Origin: Alphaproteobacteria bacterium
Lineage (GTDB): Bacteria > Pseudomonadota > Alphaproteobacteria > Rickettsiales > UBA8987
Assembly: GCA_030429625.1 (NCBI GenBank)
Contig: JAUIFA010000002.1
Location: forward strand, 62,001 to 126,000
DNA length: 64,000 nucleotides
Reading direction: 5' to 3'
Made by a program: the position numbers and the translations under genes. This document shows, in pieces, positions 8,710 through 16,161 of this stretch (position 1 is the first letter of the stretch; the number at the start of each line of letters is the position of its first letter). Under the pieces are notes generated by a model. The model worked only from the letters and a program-made list of their open reading frames with translations. It had not been told where the DNA came from and did not search any database.

Positions 8710-9247
8710 GCAGAATCTCCTCAGGGATTTCTTTTGCTAATTCAATGACCTCAAACGCACTTATGTCACGACTTTCATCTTTAGGAAGCACGCCTGAAGA
8801 AATGAGTTCATTTTTTCGTATCTGTTTTTCATAAATTTTGCCAGCAAGCGTATTTATCGCATTTTTACCCGCTGTTTTGTATCCAAGATTTGGTAAAACT
8901 TCCTGCGCCCGTTTATGACACGCCAAAAGCAGCTCATAGTCCCACTCTACGTCTGCTACATCCGTAATATTTTTTGTAGGCACAGCAGTATTCTCAGAAT
9001 TTTGTGAAACTGTATGCTTGCCATATAAATCATCAACCGTGCATTCTAATTCGTCTGCTATTAGTAATAAAATGCTATATGATGGCTCCTTAACCCGCCC
9101 CTTAATAATATCCCTAACCAATGAATTATTTTTTGAACCTGAGCTTCGTTTAGAGCTAACCGCAAGAGAGATATCATTCATGCTCCTGCCCGACTCTCGG
9201 ATACGGTTTTGTAGTTCTTGCTGTAAAATTGTAAGCTTATCTTCCAT
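8681..9247 (-). CDS. XRE-type helix-turn-helix regulator
   Basis: 188 residues. An N-terminal HTH domain (about residues 12-75) contains NDISLAVSS, a recognition-helix region with SLVRDIIKGR, and the end motif LECTVDDLYG, the usual close of a Cro/CI-type domain. The remaining ~110 residues are helical with no peptidase-like motif, so it is not a LexA/CI-type self-cleaving repressor. It overlaps the small gene at 8491-8709. Its 5' end faces the CRISPR region, but no operator is evident. Confidence 0.7.
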   Translation of the reverse strand: MEDKLTILQQELQNRIRESGRSMNDISLAVSSKRSSGSKNNSLVRDIIKGRVKEPSYSILLLIADELECTVDDLYGKHTVSQNSENTAVPTKNITDVADVEWDYELLLACHKRAQEVLPNLGYKTAGKNAINTLAGKIYEKQIRKNELISSGVLPKDESRDISAFEVIELAKEIPEEILLGKGIQERS

Positions 9248-9249
9248 CG

Positions 9250-9530
9250 GGTAACTGTATCATATTCATAGCGACAAATCACCAAATTTTCTTTCGGCAA
9301 TAATGATCAAAAACCATTTTAGGGGCATGGGGTTATATTAATCATTTTGAAACAGGAATTGATAAATCAACCTGACGCCATTTAATATTGCTTCCTACAG
9401 CAATATCCCTATCATTTTCTCCGGTGATGAGACGGATTCTTATGTGTCTTACAGTAACTTCAAAAAAGGTGGAAGAAGTCACCGATCTCGCCGAGGGCGA
9501 CTTTGTATTCTAATTTGAGAATTGTTCATT
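9250..9530. other. Intergenic stretch between HTH gene and tracrRNA
   Basis: About 280 bp with no convincing gene. Short open stretches on the minus strand (around 9340-9520) look protein-like in two frames but have no start or ribosome site, so they may be decayed gene remains. No repeat or terminator is clear apart from the tracrRNA end just to the right. Confidence 0.4.
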
Positions 9531-9615
9531 AAAGAAAAAGGGCAAACCGTAGTCTGCCCTCACATTTGGTGAATATCTCATCTTATTAACGGCTGGACAT
9601 TCTAATCTGATCACC
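9531..9615 (-). ncRNA. tracrRNA of the type II-C CRISPR system
   Basis: Positions 9590-9613 hold a 24-base segment identical to repeat bases 5-28 (crRNA sense), so the minus-strand transcript is perfectly complementary to the crRNA repeat. Reading leftward, the anti-repeat is followed by a small hairpin TCAC-CAAAT-GTGA and then by a terminator hairpin (GGGCA/TGCCC, 9540-9559) with a T-rich tail. That is the usual layout of a short type II-C tracrRNA. A TATTAT at 9627-9622 could be its -10 box, putting the start near 9615; a TTGCAA upstream is only 14 bases from it, so the -35 is weak. It runs divergently from cas9. Ends are estimates. Confidence 0.85.
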
Positions 9616-9660
9616 CTATTGATAATAGAATAACTTTCTTTTTGCAATAGGATATTAAAA

Positions 9661-12600
9661 ATGTCACACACACCTACTTACCGTCTCGGTATTGACTTAG
9701 GGACAAATTCGCTGGGATATGCATTGGTTGAGCTAAAAAACGGCCATCCATCTCACCCTATCCATATGGGGGTACGAATATTCTCTGATGGGCGCGACCC
9801 AAAAGCCGGTACATCACTGGCAGTCGACCGTCGCACCGCCCGTGGGATGCGCCGCCGACAGGATCGTTATGTCCGGCGCCGTCAACAAGTAATGGAAGCT
9901 CTCATTGCTATCGGTTTGATGCCACAAGATCGCGATGTGCGTAAGAAACTGGAATTACGTGACCCGTATACATTGCGGGCAAAAGGGTTAGATGAACAAT
10001 TGACACTGCATGAACTGGGGCGGGTGCTATTTCATCTTAACCAACGACGTGGGTTTAAAAGCAACCGTAAGCAACCGGCGAAGGATAAAGAGTCTGGCGC
10101 GATTAAAGAAGCAACGGTTAAATTGCAGAAAGAGTTAAAGGAAAAATGCTATCGTACCTATGGGGAATTTCTCTATCATCAAAATGGTGGTAAACGTATT
10201 CGCAACGCAGCATCAGGCAGTAATAAAACATTGTATGACTTTTACCCGCTGCGGTCTATATTAGAGGATGAATTTGACCTGTTGGCAACAAAGCAGGCAG
10301 AATATTATCCAGAGGTCCTGACAACAGAAAATATCAAACGACTTAAGGGAATTATTTTTCATCAACGGCCACTCAAGCCCGTACAAAAAGGCCGGTGTAG
10401 CTTACTTCCCGATGAGGAGCGAGCCTATAGTGCCCTCCCATCTTCGCAACGTTTCCGTGTTCTTAAAGAGGTTAATAATCTGACATTGATGGATAAACAA
10501 TGGCGACGCAATAGTAATGATCTAAATGATGAACAGCGCAATGCCATTATCCAGAGGCTTTACAGAAATAAAACCGTATCGTTTGATGGTTTGCGAAAGC
10601 TATTAAAATTGGATAATAACACAGTGTTTAATCTGGAATCAGATCATCGCGATAAATTGGGTGGGGCTACAACACATATTATTTTGTCTAAAAAAGAGTA
10701 TTTTGGTTCACTATGGGAGACATTACCACTGGATCGGCAAGATGAGATCGTCGGCCGCCTTCTGGATGATGCAATGGATGATGATGTACTAGAAGCATGG
10801 TTAAGAGAGCACTATCCGGCATTAACAGCAGAGCAAGTGCAGACGATTATAGTTGTATCGTTAGACGATGGGACTATGCGCTACTCTTCCAAGGCGATAG
10901 AGGGGCTGATTCCTTATCTCGAGCAAGGAAGTAGTGAATATGATGCTATTCTTGCCTGTGGCTGGCAGGGGAATACAGGATACACCGGTGAACTGGTAGA
11001 CAAACTACCTTATTATGGCCAGTTGCTGGAAAAATATGTCGCATTTGGTAGCTATAACCCAGATGATGGTGATGAAAAACGTTATGGGAAAATTGCTAAC
11101 CCTACGGTGCATATTGGACTTAACCAGTTGCGTAAAGTGGTCAATGAATTGATGGAGGTTTATGGTAGACCGACAGAAGTTTCTGTGGAGCTATCGCGGG
11201 ATTTGAAATTAAGCCTAAAAGAAAAAGCAGAGTGTAATAAAGAAATCGCCAGAAATACAAAAGCTAATGAGCGCTACGATGCCGCAGCACAGGAAGTTGG
11301 AGTATCGCCCAATACAGATACTCGATTGCGGCAAAAACTTTGGGAGCAGCAGGAGGGGAAATGCGCCTATAGTGGTGAAAAATTGTGCCTTCGTGATGTC
11401 TTAAGTAGCAAAGTAGAAATTGATCATATTCTGCCTTTCTCCAGAACGTTTGATGATAGTAACGCCAATAAAGTAATAGTTCTTACGCAATATAACCGTA
11501 TCAAAGGTAATTTGTCTCCGTATGAGGCGCGTACAGCGTTTACTGAGGAGGGAGTTGATTATGAAGAGTTGTTAGTGCGTATACAAGGTTTGCCGGGCAG
11601 CAAAAAATGGCGCTTTTTGCCAGATGCGATGCAACGCTTTGAAGAAGATCGTGACTCTGGGGACAAGGGGTGGCTAGCGCGACAGCTAACCGATAATGCT
11701 TATTTAGCACGGGTTGCGCGGGAATATTTGCGGTATATTGTGGGTGATCGTGTAAAAGGTTTCCCTGCGGTGGATACTTATCCCGGTGGAGTCACCGCCA
11801 AATTGCGACGCGGCTGGGGGTGGAACGCATTATTGCCAAACGATCCAAAAAATCAACAAAAGGAAAAAAATCGTACGGACCATCGCCATCATGCTATTGA
11901 TGCATTAGTTATTGCATGTGCAAACCGCTCTCTCTTACAGCAGATTAGTCAAACCAGTGCAAAGAATGAAAAGCTTGCACGACAATGGTATAGTGATTTG
12001 TTGGAAGAAGCCCCGCCATTTAATGAATATAATCATACAAGCCTACAGCAAATGGTCGATAAGATTATTATTTCTCATAAGCCAGATCATAACACGCCGG
12101 GTGTTGGCGGCAGTGGTGGCACGTCCGGGCGATTGCACGAAGATACCTCTTATGGATTAGCTTACAATCAGGAAGAGCTAAAAAAAGGGCAGCTAAGACT
12201 AGTCGTTCGTAAGCCCCTGCTTGGTCTAAAGGAAAAAGACATCCACAAAATTTGTGATCCGGTTATTCGCCGTAATCTGGCATATGCTGTGGATTGTCGT
12301 CTGTCTGGACAAACGGCAGAAGATGCGATTGCGGCGTTTTCCACAGCCAATAATATCGGTCGAGTGCGACTTTTTGAGGAAAAAAGCCGCAAAGCAATGC
12401 GTGCAATAAAAGATAGAGCAGGTGAACCTTATCGCTATGTGGCCACTGGCAGCAATGAATATATCGATATTTTCTGCCCGATTATTGATAGTGTTGATAA
12501 TGATGGCAAGAAGTATAAAGCTGGTAAATGGTATGGGGAAGCAGTCCCGACTTTTGATGCTAACCAAAAAGGTTTTGAGCCACGCTGGCGCAAACAGCAT

Positions 12601-12903
12601 CCCACTGCCAAACGGGTTATGCGACTATACATGAACGATATGGTTGCGTATGAAGAGGGGGGGAAAACGGAAATTCGTCGCGTGAAAAAAATCGATGGAG
12701 CTTCTCAACGAGCCTATTTGACTCCACATCTTGTAGCATCGGAGGAGGGAGACAAACAAAGTTGGGCTGCATCGGCCAATAAACTACAGGAGAAGAATGC
12801 CCGAAAAATTGCGGTGACACCTGCGGGTAAGGTGTGGGATCCGGGATATGCCCCTATGCCTAAACCATTTAGAAAAACCAATGATAAAGAAGCAACATCA
12901 TGA
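9661..12903 (+). CDS. cas9: CRISPR-associated endonuclease Cas9, type II-C
   Basis: 1080 residues, the compact size typical of type II-C Cas9. RuvC-I is GIDLGTNSLG with Asp12. An arginine-rich bridge helix follows (about residues 55-80, RRRQDRYVRRRQQ). RuvC-II carries Glu510 in VSVELSRDLK, HNH has Asp588-His589 in EIDHILPFSR with downstream Asn residues in NANKVIVL, and RuvC-III has His743/His744 and Asp747 in HHAIDALVIA. All catalytic residues are present, so it should be an active crRNA/tracrRNA-guided DNA nuclease. AGGA lies about 8 bases before the ATG. Its stop overlaps the cas1 start in ATGA. With cas1 and cas2 and no cas4 or csn2, the locus is subtype II-C. Confidence 0.97.
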   Translation: MSHTPTYRLGIDLGTNSLGYALVELKNGHPSHPIHMGVRIFSDGRDPKAGTSLAVDRRTARGMRRRQDRYVRRRQQVMEALIAIGLMPQDRDVRKKLELRDPYTLRAKGLDEQLTLHELGRVLFHLNQRRGFKSNRKQPAKDKESGAIKEATVKLQKELKEKCYRTYGEFLYHQNGGKRIRNAASGSNKTLYDFYPLRSILEDEFDLLATKQAEYYPEVLTTENIKRLKGIIFHQRPLKPVQKGRCSLLPDEERAYSALPSSQRFRVLKEVNNLTLMDKQWRRNSNDLNDEQRNAIIQRLYRNKTVSFDGLRKLLKLDNNTVFNLESDHRDKLGGATTHIILSKKEYFGSLWETLPLDRQDEIVGRLLDDAMDDDVLEAWLREHYPALTAEQVQTIIVVSLDDGTMRYSSKAIEGLIPYLEQGSSEYDAILACGWQGNTGYTGELVDKLPYYGQLLEKYVAFGSYNPDDGDEKRYGKIANPTVHIGLNQLRKVVNELMEVYGRPTEVSVELSRDLKLSLKEKAECNKEIARNTKANERYDAAAQEVGVSPNTDTRLRQKLWEQQEGKCAYSGEKLCLRDVLSSKVEIDHILPFSRTFDDSNANKVIVLTQYNRIKGNLSPYEARTAFTEEGVDYEELLVRIQGLPGSKKWRFLPDAMQRFEEDRDSGDKGWLARQLTDNAYLARVAREYLRYIVGDRVKGFPAVDTYPGGVTAKLRRGWGWNALLPNDPKNQQKEKNRTDHRHHAIDALVIACANRSLLQQISQTSAKNEKLARQWYSDLLEEAPPFNEYNHTSLQQMVDKIIISHKPDHNTPGVGGSGGTSGRLHEDTSYGLAYNQEELKKGQLRLVVRKPLLGLKEKDIHKICDPVIRRNLAYAVDCRLSGQTAEDAIAAFSTANNIGRVRLFEEKSRKAMRAIKDRAGEPYRYVATGSNEYIDIFCPIIDSVDNDGKKYKAGKWYGEAVPTFDANQKGFEPRWRKQHPTAKRVMRLYMNDMVAYEEGGKTEIRRVKKIDGASQRAYLTPHLVASEEGDKQSWAASANKLQEKNARKIAVTPAGKVWDPGYAPMPKPFRKTNDKEATS

Positions 12904-13799
12904 TACAGAGTATTGTGGAGATTGCTCAGAATGGGCGGCATATCTCACTATTTCGTGGTTTTTTAAAGATCTCTGAGAATAGTGAAGAGATCGCCCGTGT
13001 TCCTCTCGATAGCATTCATGCCCTTCTGCTAAATTGCCATCAAGCAACATTATCACAAAACATCCTGCTCGCTTGTGCAGATGAGGGTATCCCTGTCATT
13101 CTGTGTGGTAGCAATCATCACCCCACAGGTATTATGTGGCCGGTTGTGGGTCACCATAAACAGGCGGGCAACCAACAAGCACAATTAAATGCCCCCCGCC
13201 CATTGGCCAAACAATTATGGAAACAACTGGTGACGGCCAAGATTATCGGGCAGCATCAGGTCTTGGTCGGAACGGGGAATGTTTTAAGTAATGGATTGGC
13301 TGAAATGGCACGACGGGTGCGCTCTGGCGATCCAGATAATGTGGAGGCACAGGCAGCGCGGCGGTATTGGCCACTATTGATGGGTAAGAATTTCATTCGT
13401 GATGTGGATGGTGGTGGTGCCAATAGTCTGTTGAATTATGGTTATGCTGTGTTACGTGCTACTGTTGCGCGGGCGGTGATTGCAACAGGATTATTGCCAT
13501 CACTGGGGGTACACCATCACAACCGCCTCAATGCCTTTTGTTTAGTGGATGACCTGATGGAGCCTTATCGTCCGGCTGTAGATTATTGTGTATTTCATCT
13601 TGTGGAGAATGGAAAATCTGAGGTCAACCAAGAAACTAAGCAACAATTAGTCGGTGTAATTGAACAAACAATTATCTATGCAAGTGAACAAGTAACTATC
13701 AGCAACGCTGTATTGCGCATGGCACAATCACTGACAACATCTTTTGTTCAAAATCGTCCAGTGTTGGTGTTACCGGATAACATAGTACCACAACCTTGA
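12900..13799 (+). CDS. cas1: CRISPR adaptation integrase Cas1
   Basis: 299 residues. Cas1 with Cas2 inserts new spacers at the array. The metal-binding active-site residues appear intact: Glu149 in NVEAQAARRYW, His205 in LGVHHHNRLN, and Asp218 in LVDDLMEPYRP. The start ATG overlaps the cas9 stop by 4 bp, implying translational coupling. The length and the HHHN and DLMEPYRP blocks fit type II Cas1. Confidence 0.96.
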   Translation: MIQSIVEIAQNGRHISLFRGFLKISENSEEIARVPLDSIHALLLNCHQATLSQNILLACADEGIPVILCGSNHHPTGIMWPVVGHHKQAGNQQAQLNAPRPLAKQLWKQLVTAKIIGQHQVLVGTGNVLSNGLAEMARRVRSGDPDNVEAQAARRYWPLLMGKNFIRDVDGGGANSLLNYGYAVLRATVARAVIATGLLPSLGVHHHNRLNAFCLVDDLMEPYRPAVDYCVFHLVENGKSEVNQETKQQLVGVIEQTIIYASEQVTISNAVLRMAQSLTTSFVQNRPVLVLPDNIVPQP

Positions 13800-13869
13800 A
13801 TATTGAATAACAAACTTCTTTCCATTTTGTGTTAACCTTATTTTTACCTTTTGCTGCTACACTAATGAT

Positions 13870-14196
13870 ATGAAAAGTGCGTATCAGCTTATGTGGATGA
13901 TGGTAATGTTTGATTTGCCCACGCTCAGTAAAAAAGAACGCAAGCGGGCTCATGACTTCCGGCAATATTTGCTGGACGAAGGCTTCTCTATGTGTCAATA
14001 CTCAGTCTATATGCGGTTTATTGGCAGCCGAGAAAAGACGGCTGCATTCGCCCGAAGAATCAAAGCGAATGTGCCACAATGGGGCAAGGTGAGTGTTTTG
14101 TGTTTTACCGATAGGCAGTTTGGTACAATACAGACATTTCACAATGCCAAGCCTGATAGTTCCGGTGAAAAACCGGAACAATTATTGCTCTTTTAA
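13870..14196 (+). CDS. cas2: CRISPR adaptation protein Cas2
   Basis: 108 residues with the ferredoxin-like Cas2 pattern: an N-terminal strand ending in MVMFDLPT (Asp15), then RKRAHDFRQYLLDEGF and QYSVYMRF. Cas2 is the structural partner of Cas1 in spacer integration. It starts 70 bp after cas1, so it may be co-transcribed. The C-terminus ends in a run of hydrophobic residues (EQLLLF) common in type II Cas2. Confidence 0.95.
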   Translation: MKSAYQLMWMMVMFDLPTLSKKERKRAHDFRQYLLDEGFSMCQYSVYMRFIGSREKTAAFARRIKANVPQWGKVSVLCFTDRQFGTIQTFHNAKPDSSGEKPEQLLLF

Positions 14197-14224
14197 TGAG
14201 GGAATATGCATTTTATCTACACCA

Positions 14225-14269
14225 GATCCTGCACTAAAATCCTATTTATCAGTCAGTTAGTACAGGATC
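14225..14269. repeat. Inverted repeat between cas2 and the CRISPR array
   Basis: GATCCTGCACTAA (14225-14237) and TTAGTACAGGATC (14257-14269) form a 13-bp stem with one mismatch and a 19-base loop. It ends one base before the first repeat. Because cas2 and the crRNA transcript converge here, it may end or process transcripts from both sides. There is no T-run, so it is not a standard terminator. Confidence 0.55.
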
Positions 14270-14270
14270 C

Positions 14271-14768
14271 AGTATAGATGATCAGATTAGAATGTCCAGC
14301 CGCAACAAGTTGATCTTACCGAAAACGTCACCACCCAGTATAGATGATCAGATTAGAATGTCCAGCCGCAACTAGTAACCCAGCGGGCAGATATGCTTGA
14401 TGAGTATAGATGATCAGATTAGAATGTCCAGCCGCAACGCATGGCAGGTTATTGTTTCGCCGCCAGTGAGTATAGATGATCAGATTAGAATGTCCAGCCG
14501 CAACACATGCGCCTTTTAGAACCTGAGAAATATTAGTATAGATGATCAGATTAGAATGTCCAGCCGCAACCCGAGCTGAATTCCTACTGCGTCCGCTCCG
14601 AGTATAGATGATCAGATTAGAATGTCCAGCCGCAACAATCATCAAACAGTGTCCACGACGAACTTGAGTATAGATGATCAGATTAGAATGTCCAGCCGCA
14701 ACTATCACACCCGCGTAGTATCTGTAAGCATTAGTATAGATGATCAGATTAGAATGTCCAGCCGCAAC
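14271..14768 (-). CRISPR. Type II-C CRISPR array, 8 repeats and 7 spacers
   Basis: Eight identical 36-bp repeats start at 14271, 14337, 14403, 14469, 14535, 14601, 14667 and 14733. All seven spacers are exactly 30 bp. Read on the minus strand the repeat begins GTTGCGGCTGGAC and ends CATCTATACT, the orientation in which repeat bases 5-28 pair with the tracrRNA. Transcription therefore runs leftward, toward cas2. Each repeat contains TGGACA (bases 9-14), a 16-base gap and TATACT (bases 31-36), a near-consensus promoter at the repeat's 3' end, as is known for Neisseria type II-C arrays. No spacer matches elsewhere in this window by eye. Perfect repeat identity to both ends suggests recent activity. 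Confidence 0.98.
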
Positions 14769-14880
14769 CTCACAGGCCTTGGCGCACATTACAGAAACTT
14801 AGCGGTCGCAAAGAGAATTTAAAATTTATTGTTATTGCTTTAGATAAATACCTTTTCCACTTGATTCTTAGGGGTAAGTA
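14769..14880 (-). promoter_or_regulatory. Putative CRISPR leader region
   Basis: Given leftward crRNA transcription, the leader should lie here, next to the last repeat in coordinate order. The stretch becomes AT-rich from about 14817 and has no gene. If new spacers are added at this end, 14703-14732 is the youngest spacer. If promoters lie in the repeats, the leader may serve adaptation only. Confidence 0.35.
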
Positions 14881-14914
14881 AGCAATGCTTGCTGTGTGCA
14901 GGCGTATGTCTGCT

Positions 14915-15092
14915 CCGGGGCTTTATAACCTCGTCTAGAGCGGTTGGTATGACCGCAACATACCGCTTTCCGACCTTTATGGCCGGGAGGCGGCAATGCA
15001 TGTCCAATGCCTCGCGGCTAAAGATTGTCGCGGTCGTCTCTAGACGATTTATAAACTCCCGGCTACCAGTCGCAAGATTGGTAGCCCTTTTT
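14915..15092 (+). ncRNA. Candidate structured RNA with long closing stem and terminator
   Basis: The arms at 14915-14940 and 15038-15062 are near-perfect inverted repeats of about 25 bp (TCGTCTAGAG pairs with CTCTAGACGA, TTTATAA with TTATAAA, CCGGG with CCCGG). Inside are smaller stems: GGTATG/CATACC (14946-14964), GGCAATG/CAATGCC (14992-15011, one mismatch) and CGCGGC/GTCGCG (15013-15032). The right arm runs straight into a terminator hairpin. The whole looks like a multibranched RNA of about 170 bases on the plus strand, ending 30 bp before the GIY-YIG gene. It could be an independent small RNA or an attenuating leader. I recognise no known family. Confidence 0.5.
15061..15092 (+). terminator. 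Rho-independent terminator before the GIY-YIG gene
   Basis: GGCTACCA (15061-15068) pairs with TGGTAGCC (15079-15086), followed by C and a run of five T. Its left arm shares two bases with the closing stem of the structured segment at 14915-15062, so the two folds compete slightly. Confidence 0.8.
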
Positions 15093-15122
15093 GTTAAGAA
15101 CTAAGGGAGAAAAGGCGGACTA

Positions 15123-15842
15123 ATGTTCACACCTGAAGTAACAGAGCATCTAAAATACTACGTGTATCGGTTGATTGATCCGCGTAATGGTCAGACTTTC
15201 TATGTTGGTAAAGGAAAGGATAACCGGGTGTTTGAGCATGTCAGGGGTGAACTAAAATCCAGGGATGATGAGGTCAGTGAGAAGATACAGCGTATTAGGG
15301 AGATTCGTGTAGCTGGATTTGAGGTGGCACATGTTATTCATCGTCATGGTATGGATGAAAAGACTGCCTTTGAAGTGGAAGCAGCACTGATTGATGCCTA
15401 CCCGGAAGTGGCGAACATATCAGGCGGTAGATATTCCGATGAACGTGGTGTAATGCACTCCAAACAGATTATCGAAAGCTATCAGGCGAAAGAAATCGAC
15501 TTCCAACATAAGGTACTGATGATCACCGTAAACAATTCGGTGCTAGAAAGAGAAAGCGTTTATGAAGCGGTGCGTCATGCATGGCGACTAAGTAAAAGCA
15601 AGGCTGAACAAGCGGAATTAGTATTGGCGCTGCAGCAAGGTCTTGTGGTGGGTGTGTTTGTTCCAGAAAAATGGATGAAAGCCACTGCCAAGAACTTCCC
15701 AGGTAGACCTGATCGACCAGGCAGATGGGGATTTGTTGGGTATGAGGCTCCAGAAGAAATAGCTAAACACTATCTCCGCACAAGACTACCAGACAGTATG
15801 CGTAAGCGTGGTGCCGCTAACCCTGTTAAATACAAAATATAA
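15123..15842 (+). CDS. GIY-YIG (LEM-3-like) nuclease-domain protein
   Basis: 239 residues. The N-terminal ~110 residues match a GIY-YIG-type domain of the LEM-3-like kind: YVYRLIDPRNGQTFYVGKGK with the two characteristic tyrosine blocks, a following Arg, and a Glu in the EVEAALIDAYP helix. The rest (about residues 120-239) contains a repeated VYEAVRHAWRLSKSKAEQ-like helical region and no domain I can name. A GGGAG ribosome site precedes the ATG. It lies between two structured non-coding segments, upstream of the methyltransferase-recombinase cassette, and may belong to that mobile element. Nuclease activity is inferred from the family. Confidence 0.75.
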   Translation: MFTPEVTEHLKYYVYRLIDPRNGQTFYVGKGKDNRVFEHVRGELKSRDDEVSEKIQRIREIRVAGFEVAHVIHRHGMDEKTAFEVEAALIDAYPEVANISGGRYSDERGVMHSKQIIESYQAKEIDFQHKVLMITVNNSVLERESVYEAVRHAWRLSKSKAEQAELVLALQQGLVVGVFVPEKWMKATAKNFPGRPDRPGRWGFVGYEAPEEIAKHYLRTRLPDSMRKRGAANPVKYKI

Positions 15843-15957
15843 TTTAATATCTAAACATATATTTTGATATATTAAAATGCATATTAATATGTGTAAATCA
15901 GCATGTTGGGTAATTTTTCTTGTTGATATTCATGTAGGTTTTTGTTATATTCAGTTC

Positions 15958-16077
15958 ATATTGCTCCACGATGTGGATGCAATATAACTCCGACGGAGTA
16001 TAAATATTTCAATGGGTCCCCGACGGGGGCTATCACTTGGCAACGCTGAGGCGGTTAATAAGCAACGCCTATTAATC
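15958..16077 (+). ncRNA. Candidate structured RNA or leader upstream of the methyltransferase
   Basis: The 295-bp gap after the GIY-YIG gene holds four consecutive stems. Hairpin 1 (15958-15985) has 12 bp: ATATTGC-TCCAC with GTGGA-T-GCAATAT. Hairpin 2 (15987-15999) is ACTCC-GAC-GGAGT. Hairpin 3 (16016-16030) is GTCCCC-GAC-GGGGGC. Hairpins 2 and 3 share the tip CCGACGG. At 16049-16077 two exclusive stems are possible, AGGCG/CGCCT or GGTTAATA/TATTAATC. The segment ends about 85 bp before the ParB-methyltransferase ATG. The strand is assumed from that gene. No known riboswitch class is recognised. Confidence 0.4.
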
Positions 16078-16161
16078 TCTAAAACCCTATTTTTTAATCA
16101 TGCATGTGCTATTTGGCTGTTCGTCTGATGCACTGCTATGCATAAGTTTTGGAGTATTAAC

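Noticed and set aside
9330..9520. Short protein-like stretches on the minus strand and a 28-codon plus-strand frame
   Set aside because: No ribosome site, frames switch, and no recognisable family; kept only as a comment on the intergenic stretch.
12226..12600. Minus-strand open frames within and around the cas9 3' end
   Set aside because: They overlap intact cas9 coding sequence and show no ribosome sites or domains.
14328..14789. A 153-codon open frame on the minus strand with a repeated VAAGHSNLIIYT motif
   Set aside because: It is the CRISPR array. The 66-bp repeat-spacer period is a multiple of three and the repeat has no stop in this frame, so a false repeat protein appears.
14915..15092. 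A retron msr-msd element, because of the long closing inverted repeat with inner stems
   Set aside because: No reverse transcriptase gene is nearby; the next gene is a GIY-YIG protein.
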